DNA of 56,752 nt from DASXRU01 sp039933315 (GTDB taxonomy: Bacteria; Acidobacteriota; Blastocatellia; Pyrinomonadales; Pyrinomonadaceae), in NCBI GenBank assembly GCA_039933315.1, contig JBDTOI010000007.1:1-56752 (forward strand), in the 5' to 3' direction. Every line of letters starts with the position of its first letter. The stretch's first letter is position 1. Below the pieces are notes generated by a model. The model did not search any database, was not told the DNA's origin, and saw only the letters and a program-made list of their open reading frames with translations. The position numbers and the translations under genes are program-made. Below are positions 50,180 to 56,752 of the stretch, piece after piece.

Positions 50180-52087
50180 ATGCTGGAACTGCGGAACATT
50201 ACCAAGCGGTTCGGCGACGTGCTGGCAAACGATCGCGTGAACCTAGTTGTGCGACCGGGCACCATCCACGCTATCGTTGGCGAAAATGGCGCGGGAAAAT
50301 CGACGGCGATGCGCATCGCCTACGGTTTCTACACGCCGGACAGCGGCGAAATTATCATAGACGGCAAGCCGCGCGAAATCAGAACGCCCCATGATGCCAT
50401 CGCGCTCGGAGTCGGCATGGTCCACCAGCATTTCATGCTGGTGGAAACTATGACCGTGGCTGAGAACATCGTCCTCGGTGCAGAGCCTGGCGGGGCGGTT
50501 TCACTCGACTTAAATAAAGCCGCCGCCGAGATTAGTTCGTTGTCGCAAGAGTTCAAGCTCGCCGTCGATCCCAACGCCACCATCGAAGGTCTTTCGGTCG
50601 GCCAACAGCAGCGCGTCGAACTACTCAAGGCCCTTTACCGCCACGCGCGTCTGTTGATTCTGGACGAACCGACTGCGGTCTTGTCACCGCAGGAGGTAGA
50701 AGAGTTCTTCACTATCCTCAAGGGAATGCGCGATCAGGGCAAGACGATCGTCATCATCACGCACAAACTTTCGGAAGTGCTGGCTATTTCCGACGACGTG
50801 ACAGTGATGCGAGACGGAAAAGTTGTAGGCGAAGTCAAAACTAAAGAGACTAACGCGGCCGAGTTGGCTCGGTTGATGGTGGGTCGGGAAGTGCTGTTGC
50901 GCATCGAGAAAGCCGAAGCAAAGGTAGGTAGCACCGAACTGCGCGTGAGTGACTTGTCGGTTACGGCAGCGGATGGGCAGAAGAGAGTGGATGGCATTTC
51001 GTTTGAAGTGCGGCAGGGTGAGATCGTCGGGATCGCCGGGGTGGAAGGCAACGGTCAGTCCGAACTAATTGAAGCTCTTGCAGGAGTTCAAACGCCAAGC
51101 GGCGGTGAGGTCGCGTTAGGGGCCGAGCCAGTGGTTTCGTGGCAGTATCCGACCGGAAAGGCGTTGAGAGATCTCCTGTTCGTGATCTGGGGCTTTCTTT
51201 TGTTAGAGGGTGTATTTGCGTTGTTCGCGGCCCAAGCGGACCGGGGACGCTTGGTACTGATGACGGGAGTCTTTGTAGCTCGAGTTGTTTTCCAGTTTCT
51301 TGTTATTTGGTTCTTGGCCCGCGCACTCAAGAAAGGGGCGAAGGGGGCCACCATCGCGGTCGGAATCCTTGCTGTCTTGTCTTTGTCCGCCTTAGCTCGA
51401 TTACTTTTACTCGGCCAACTGGAAGGCGTTGAAATTTTCGGGGCAATGATCAGCGCCGCACTGCTGATCTACGCCATTGTCCTGGCAGTGCGAACTTATT
51501 GGGAGTTTGGCAGACGCGAGAAAAGTGAGATTGTGGCACTCAACCCGCGGCAGATTAAGGAACTAGGTGTCGGTCACATTCCCGAAGACCGGCATCGGCG
51601 CGGACTGTTGCTGGATTTTGATCTCGCGGAGAATTCGATTCTCGGCGTGCATTATCGCCCCCCCGCAGTTCATGGCGTTGGCGACGCCTTTCTGAATCAG
51701 CAGGGGATTCGCCAGCGCGCGAGTGAGATTATTCGCGCCTTCGATGTGCGGCCGCCCAACTGGGCGTTGCCCGCGCGGGCTTTGTCCGGCGGTAATCAAC
51801 AGAAGTTAATCATAGGCAGGGAATTTGAGTTGAATCCCAAACTCCTGCTCGTGTCGCAGCCGACCCGCGGCGTGGATATCGGCGCCATTGAGTTTATTCA
51901 TAGCAAATTGGTCGGACTGCGTGACGCGGGCTGCGCGGTGCTGCTGGTGTCCGCCGAGTTGGAAGAAGTGACGGCCCTGGCGGACCGCCTGCTGATAATT
52001 CATGAAGGCAGCATTGCCGGCGAAGTCGATCCGCGGCAAACCAGCGTAGAAGAGATCGGTTTGCTGATGACCCGCGGTCATCTGTAG
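50180..52087 (+). CDS. Nucleoside ABC transporter ATPase with an inserted membrane domain
   Basis: 635 residues from ATG 50180 (TTG 50171 also possible); relatives (YufO/NupO, RbsA-type tandem ATPases) have about 510. First ATPase: Walker A GENGAGKST, signature LSVGQQQRVE, Walker B LLILDEPTAVLSPQE. Second: GVEGNGQSELIEALAG, then after the strand GGEVALGAEP an in-frame insert of about 135 residues (51120-51540) with four predicted membrane helices (LLFVIWGFLLLEGVFALFA; LMTGVFVARVVFQFLVIWF; ATIAVGILAVLSLSALARLL; FGAMISAALLIYAIVLAV), then IPEDRHRRGLLLDF, LSGGNQQKL and SQPTRGVDIGA. All motifs flanking the insert are intact. Confidence 0.92.
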   Translation: MLELRNITKRFGDVLANDRVNLVVRPGTIHAIVGENGAGKSTAMRIAYGFYTPDSGEIIIDGKPREIRTPHDAIALGVGMVHQHFMLVETMTVAENIVLGAEPGGAVSLDLNKAAAEISSLSQEFKLAVDPNATIEGLSVGQQQRVELLKALYRHARLLILDEPTAVLSPQEVEEFFTILKGMRDQGKTIVIITHKLSEVLAISDDVTVMRDGKVVGEVKTKETNAAELARLMVGREVLLRIEKAEAKVGSTELRVSDLSVTAADGQKRVDGISFEVRQGEIVGIAGVEGNGQSELIEALAGVQTPSGGEVALGAEPVVSWQYPTGKALRDLLFVIWGFLLLEGVFALFAAQADRGRLVLMTGVFVARVVFQFLVIWFLARALKKGAKGATIAVGILAVLSLSALARLLLLGQLEGVEIFGAMISAALLIYAIVLAVRTYWEFGRREKSEIVALNPRQIKELGVGHIPEDRHRRGLLLDFDLAENSILGVHYRPPAVHGVGDAFLNQQGIRQRASEIIRAFDVRPPNWALPARALSGGNQQKLIIGREFELNPKLLLVSQPTRGVDIGAIEFIHSKLVGLRDAGCAVLLVSAELEEVTALADRLLIIHEGSIAGEVDPRQTSVEEIGLLMTRGHL

Positions 52088-52244
52088 TGGCACAGACTTC
52101 AGTCTGTGATTCGACATGACGATATAAGAGATAACCGATAGGGGTTAGAGGGAATGGGATTCGATTCCAGCACAGCCAGAGAGAGCAGGCGCACTAAAAC
52201 TGTTTGATTTGGGATGAGGCATCACAGACTGAAGTCTGTGCCAC
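52086..52244. repeat. CACAGACTGAAGTCTGTG element, long copy
   Basis: Arms 52086-52108 and 52223-52244 around a 114-nt centre. The left arm begins with the last two bases of the ABC ATPase stop TAG; the right arm ends 8 nt before the permease ATG. The centre shows nothing else recognisable. Confidence 0.9.
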
Positions 52245-52252
52245 ATAAACCG

Positions 52253-53320
<1,068 letters not shown>

Positions 53321-53369
53321 TTAGTGATTGATTAGTACCGACTGCTGTCAACGTCCAGGATTGGCTTGG

Positions 53370-53473
53370 TTCGTGTTGCTTCGTGAGATTTCGTGTAATT
53401 TCGTGGATCGTGTGCTTGGATTCGTGGCCCTACGATCCACGAAATCACACTAAGCTACACGAAGGAACACGAA
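53370..53473. repeat. Nested inverted-repeat element, TTCGTG family
   Basis: Outer arms TTCGTGTTGCTTCGTG (53370-53385) and 53458-53473 (one mismatch). Inner perfect 14-bp arms ATTTCGTGGATCGT (53398-53411) and 53432-53445. Sits in the 210-bp gap between the two permease genes. Confidence 0.85.
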
Positions 53474-53530
53474 TAAGAGTTTTGCTGCAAAGCCACCGAC
53501 CACTAACAACTGACCACTGACGATCAGGTT

Positions 53531-54421
53531 ATGAGACAAATTTTCACCATCGCCCTCCTGTACTCGACCATTCGTTTGGCCACGCCTTTGTTGCTGGCCG
53601 CGATCGGCGGTCTGTATTCCGAACGCTCGGGCGTAATCAATATTGCTCTCGAAGGTCTGATGCTGGCAGGCGCCTTTACCGCCGCCGCGGTAACCCATTA
53701 TGCCGGCAATCCCTGGGTGGGTTTAGCTGCAGCAATGATGGCAGGAGTGCTGGTGGCCTGGATTCACGCCGTAGCGTGCATACGTTTCAAGGCTGATCAG
53801 GTGGTTAGCGGAACTGCGATCAACATATTGTTTCTGGGGCTGCCCGCTTTTCTGAGCGGAGCCTTGTTTTTGTCCTCCGGATCGACGCCGCAAATTCCGC
53901 GAGGTAACTTGCTGCCGCTGGCGCCGGTAATAATCGCCTTCGCGCTTGTGCCTGTCACCTGGTACGTTCTTTATCGCACGCCCTTCGGACTCCGTTTGCG
54001 GGCCGTGGGCGAGAATCCGGAAGCGGCTGACGCCGCAGGTGTCAGTGTCAGACGTATGAGGTACAGCGGGGTGCTGTTGTCGGGAGCCCTGGCCGCAATC
54101 GGCGGAGCTTATCTGTCCATTGGCCAATCATCGCTGTTCACCCGCAATATGACTGCGGGCCGTGGCTTCATCGCCCTTGCCGCCCTGATCTTCGGCAAGT
54201 GGCGGCCGGTGCAGACGATGCTCGCCTGTCTTCTCTTCGGATTTGCCGAAGCCCTGACGTACGTGATGCAGGGCGTGGCCAAACTTCCTTCGGGCGAAGA
54301 AGTGCCGGTCCAGTTTATTCAGATGATTCCGTACGTGCTGACCATCATTGTGTTGGCCGGCTTCATCGGCCAATCGCGCGCGCCGCGTTCTTTGGGCATC
54401 CCCTACGAAAAGGAACGCTAG
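53531..54421 (+). CDS. Nucleoside ABC transporter permease 2
   Basis: 296 residues. ATPLLLAAIGGLYSERSGVINIALEGLMLAGAFTAA and LRLRAVGENPEAADAAGVSV are typical of the second BMP-type permease (YufQ/NupQ-like). About eight helices. Completes the importer with the ATPase and lipoprotein upstream. Confidence 0.95.
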   Translation: MRQIFTIALLYSTIRLATPLLLAAIGGLYSERSGVINIALEGLMLAGAFTAAAVTHYAGNPWVGLAAAMMAGVLVAWIHAVACIRFKADQVVSGTAINILFLGLPAFLSGALFLSSGSTPQIPRGNLLPLAPVIIAFALVPVTWYVLYRTPFGLRLRAVGENPEAADAAGVSVRRMRYSGVLLSGALAAIGGAYLSIGQSSLFTRNMTAGRGFIALAALIFGKWRPVQTMLACLLFGFAEALTYVMQGVAKLPSGEEVPVQFIQMIPYVLTIIVLAGFIGQSRAPRSLGIPYEKER

Positions 54422-54472
54422 GCTAAACCGGCGTGCTGATACCGGTGGCTGTCCCCTGTTCCCCCCTCGATT

Positions 54473-55321
54473 ATGACTGACGAAACTAGCTCCTCAACTT
54501 TGTATGATCGCGTCGAGCAGGCGGCGCGCATGATTCGCACCCGCCATGACGCCGGCGTGGACGTGGCGCTGGTATTGGGCAGCGGGCTGGGAGCTTTTGC
54601 CGATGAACTCCAGGATCGGGTGATCATTCCCTATGAAGAAATACCAGGCTTCGCCCATTCAACTGTGGAAGGGCACGCCGGACGTCTGGTGATCGGCAAG
54701 ACCGGTGGCGTGACGCTGGTAGCGATGCAGGGACGATTTCACTATTATGAAGGTTATCCCTTTGAGGTAGTCGTTTTTCCCATCAGAGTGTTCAAGCTGC
54801 TGGGCGCGCGCACGGTAATCCTGACCAACGCCGCCGGCGGGATAAACGTCAAGTTTGAAAAAGGGGCCCTGATGGTTATTTCCGATCATCTTAACCTGAT
54901 GGGAGCGAGCCCTTTGCGCGGGCCCCATGACGAGAGATTTGGGGCGCGTTTTCCGGACATGACGGAAGTCTACGCGCGCGAACTGCAGGAGGTGGTGGTG
55001 GCAGAAGCGCAGCAGATGGGCCTTACCATACGGCGCGGAATATACGCGGCCCTATCAGGTCCGAGTTACGAGACGCCGGCGGAGATACGCATGCTGCGCA
55101 CGCTGGGCGCCGATGCGGTGGGCATGAGCACCGTGCCGGAAGCGATAGTAGCGCGGCAGATGGGGATGCGAGTGGTGGGAATCTCCTGCATTACAAACCT
55201 GGCCGCGGGAGTGATTGATCAACCCATCGATCACAGCGAGGTTATCGAAACCGGAGAGCATGTGCGCGCGCAGTTTACCGAATTACTCAGTCGCGTGATT
55301 CCAAGGTTAGTTAATGGTTAA
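54473..55321 (+). CDS. punA: Purine-nucleoside phosphorylase (trimeric type)
   Basis: 282 residues. Phosphate-binding LVLGSGLGAFAD, HSTVEGHAGRLVIGK, active-site QGRFHYYEGYP, ILTNAAGGIN, and purine-binding GPSYETPAEIRMLRTLGADAVGMSTVPEAIVA with CITNLAAG. Phosphorolyses guanosine/inosine-type nucleosides. ATG at 54473, 51 nt after the permease. Confidence 0.96.
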   Translation: MTDETSSSTLYDRVEQAARMIRTRHDAGVDVALVLGSGLGAFADELQDRVIIPYEEIPGFAHSTVEGHAGRLVIGKTGGVTLVAMQGRFHYYEGYPFEVVVFPIRVFKLLGARTVILTNAAGGINVKFEKGALMVISDHLNLMGASPLRGPHDERFGARFPDMTEVYARELQEVVVAEAQQMGLTIRRGIYAALSGPSYETPAEIRMLRTLGADAVGMSTVPEAIVARQMGMRVVGISCITNLAAGVIDQPIDHSEVIETGEHVRAQFTELLSRVIPRLVNG

Positions 55322-55328
55322 GAGAATC

Positions 55329-55608
55329 TACCGCGAAGCGGTTGTTCCCTCCAGCCCAGGGTTGACGCGCTTCGCGGCTACCCTGGGATCGTGGTGGAAT
55401 GTGCGCAACCCCAACGGGGTTGTGACACGCTTTAATCAGCCCGCCTGTTCACGTCGGGTAATTGGAATCTTCTGTAGGACAGCAAACAAACTATTACTCG
55501 TGAAAACGACACAACCCCGTTGGCGTTGGTATTCTTTATGAAAACTTTTCCCAGGGTAGCCGCGTGGCGCGGCAACCCTGGTCTGGAGGGCACAACCGCT
55601 TCGCGGTA
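55329..55608. repeat. Large nested inverted-repeat element, 60-bp arms
   Basis: Arms 55329-55388 and 55549-55608 match in 55 of 60 positions. A second perfect 14-bp pair CCAACGGGGTTGTG (55411-55424) / CACAACCCCGTTGG (55510-55523) lies inside. Each outer arm has its own smaller palindromes (ACCGCGAAGCGGT). Fills nearly all of the punA-udk gap (311 bp). An ORF start at 55564 lies in this repeat and is rejected. Confidence 0.9.
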
Positions 55609-55632
55609 AGGAGTAACCTCCTCGGTTCACTT

Positions 55633-56268
55633 ATGATCATAGGCATCTGCGGCGGCACGGGCTCGGGTAAGACAACGGTAGCTAACCGGATTCTGGAATC
55701 AGTTAGCGCCGAAGAAGTCGTTTTCATGCAGCAGGATTCGTACTACCGGAACCTGAAAGACCTGCCGCTGGATTACCGGCACGCTTTTAACTTCGATCAT
55801 CCGGACGCGATCGACAATGACTTGCTGGTGAATCATCTGCGACGGCTAAAGGCAGGTGAGCACGTGGAGCTGCCAATCTACGACTTTCGTACGCACACCC
55901 GCATGAACGATACGATTCGCATTGATTCCAAACCGATTGTTATTGTGGAAGGTATCCTGATTTTTGCGGAACCGCGTCTGCTCGAGCAGATGGACATCAA
56001 GGTATTTGTCGATACGCCGGATGACATACGCTTTATCCGCCGCCTGCGTCGGGATATCGACGAACGCGGCCGTACGCTCGAGTCAGTGATAGAACAGTAT
56101 CTCGCTACCGTGCGCCCCATGCACATGCAGTTCGTGGAACCTTCCAAGCGCTATGCGGATGTGATCATTCCGGAAGGCGGGCATAACGTCGTTAGCATTG
56201 ATCTGTTAAGCGGCAAAATTCGAGAGAAGCTGGGAAATGCAGTTCGAGTCAGGGAAAGGCAAACATAA
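55633..56268 (+). CDS. udk: Uridine kinase
   Basis: 211 residues from ATG 55633 (MIIGICGGTGSGKTTVANRIL). P-loop GGTGSGKTT, QQDSYYRNLKDLP, NFDHPDAIDNDLL, PIYDFRTHTR, IVEGILIF and RRDIDERGRT match uridine/cytidine kinases. Phosphorylates uridine/cytidine to the monophosphate. 2 nt before cdd. Confidence 0.96.
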   Translation: MIIGICGGTGSGKTTVANRILESVSAEEVVFMQQDSYYRNLKDLPLDYRHAFNFDHPDAIDNDLLVNHLRRLKAGEHVELPIYDFRTHTRMNDTIRIDSKPIVIVEGILIFAEPRLLEQMDIKVFVDTPDDIRFIRRLRRDIDERGRTLESVIEQYLATVRPMHMQFVEPSKRYADVIIPEGGHNVVSIDLLSGKIREKLGNAVRVRERQT

Positions 56269-56270
56269 AC

Positions 56271-56678
56271 GTGGACAAGTTGGAAACCTTAATCGCGGCC
56301 GCCAGGGGCGCGCGCGAACAATCAATTGCGCCCTTTTCACACTTTCTGGTAGGGGCGGCGCTGGAAACAGCGGCGGGGAAAATATATACGGGATGCAATA
56401 TCGAGAGCGCCAGCTTCGGGCTAACGGTGTGCGCCGAACGCGTGGCGATCTGGAAAGCACTCTCGGAAGGCGAGCGACATTTTACCGGGCTGGCGATTGT
56501 GGCCGATACCGAATCACTGACGCCGCCCTGCGGCACTTGCCGCCAGATCATCTGGGAGTTTTGTAAGGAAGCGACAATCACCCTGACCAACCTGCGCGGC
56601 GGCAGGGAAATAGTTAGGATTCACGATTTGTTACCACGAGCCTTCGACGCGCGCTTCCTGAAGGAAGTGCATTTGTAG
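56271..56678 (+). CDS. cdd: Cytidine deaminase
   Basis: 135 residues, GTG start at 56271. Homotetrameric type: PFSHFLVGAALE, NIESASFGLTVCAERVAIWKA (catalytic Glu in CAE) and PPCGTCRQIIWEF (zinc ligands). Converts cytidine to uridine. Its TAG stop is formed by the first bases of the repeat that follows. Confidence 0.96.
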   Translation: MDKLETLIAAARGAREQSIAPFSHFLVGAALETAAGKIYTGCNIESASFGLTVCAERVAIWKALSEGERHFTGLAIVADTESLTPPCGTCRQIIWEFCKEATITLTNLRGGREIVRIHDLLPRAFDARFLKEVHL

Positions 56679-56752
56679 GGGCGTCACTCCGTGGGCGCCC
56701 CTCCTGCGTTTACATCGAGTAGGGCCGCGAAGAGGGGCGCCCACGGAGTGAC
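56675..56752. repeat. GGGGCGTCACTCCGTGG-family inverted repeat, cut by window end
   Basis: Left arm 56675-56703, right arm from 56732 and truncated at the window edge (at least 21 bp complementary). Same family as 45030-45242. The left arm overlaps the cdd stop codon. Confidence 0.85.

Overview
The window reads as a chromosomal segment of a member of the Acidobacteriota, most likely Blastocatellia/Pyrinomonadales. This is inference, not a database match. It rests on a VWFA-related protein of the acidobacterial type, a radical SAM protein of the tetraether/membrane-spanning lipid synthase type, many TTG/GTG starts, and a moderately high G+C housekeeping background. Almost every longer gap carries short inverted-repeat elements. 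There is no phage, transposase, integrase, rRNA operon or CRISPR array; the window is dense and almost fully coding.

Layout. (1) 1-8760: acyl-CoA catabolism: a biotin-dependent carboxyltransferase (cut by the window start), a split AtuA, an epoxide-hydrolase-like enzyme and a crotonase on +. Facing them is a - strand operon with a B12 mutase large subunit, a secreted protein, the B12-binding subunit and a second crotonase, behind a good sigma70 promoter. (2) 8917-10705: an FtsL/FtsB-like division protein and a phosphohexomutase on -. (3) 11161-29463: a sigma54 activator, an intrinsic terminator and a sigma54-type promoter precede a complete Tad (Flp) pilus locus. It has two Flp pilins, then tadV, cpaB, the secretin, TadG/E-like pseudopilins, tadZ, tadA, tadB, tadC and tadD. 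An appended module follows: an AAA ATPase, a lytic transglycosylase, a duplicated-domain secreted protein and a VWFA protein. (4) 29840-31879: a radical SAM candidate for membrane-spanning lipid synthesis behind its own sigma54-type promoter. (5) 32113-36958: rpsU, surE, pcm, a DedA protein, tRNA-Pro(CGG), a lipoprotein, a MaoC-like protein and a TonB-like protein with an extracytoplasmic-stress-type promoter. (6) 37324-42098: glutamate dehydrogenase, an ArsC/Spx-family gene whose catalytic cysteine codon is TGA (candidate selenoprotein), radA, a cupin and a glycosyltransferase. (7) 42258-45027: a truncated MacB-type permease, then an ECF sigma / anti-sigma pair flanked by two Spy-like proteins. 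(8) 45291-47694: PIN-TRAM protein, ispD, ispF. (9) 47743-56678: nucleoside uptake and salvage: pyrimidine nucleoside phosphorylase, BMP-type nucleoside ABC importer, purine nucleoside phosphorylase, uridine kinase and cytidine deaminase.

The points most worth a second look are: the TGA at the catalytic cysteine of the ArsC-like gene with a bacterial SECIS-like hairpin; the nucleoside ABC ATPase with about 135 residues containing four predicted membrane helices inside its second nucleotide-binding domain; two near-identical sigma54-type promoters that may link Tad pili to a membrane-lipid enzyme; and several families of inverted-repeat elements that sit exactly between stop and start codons within operons.
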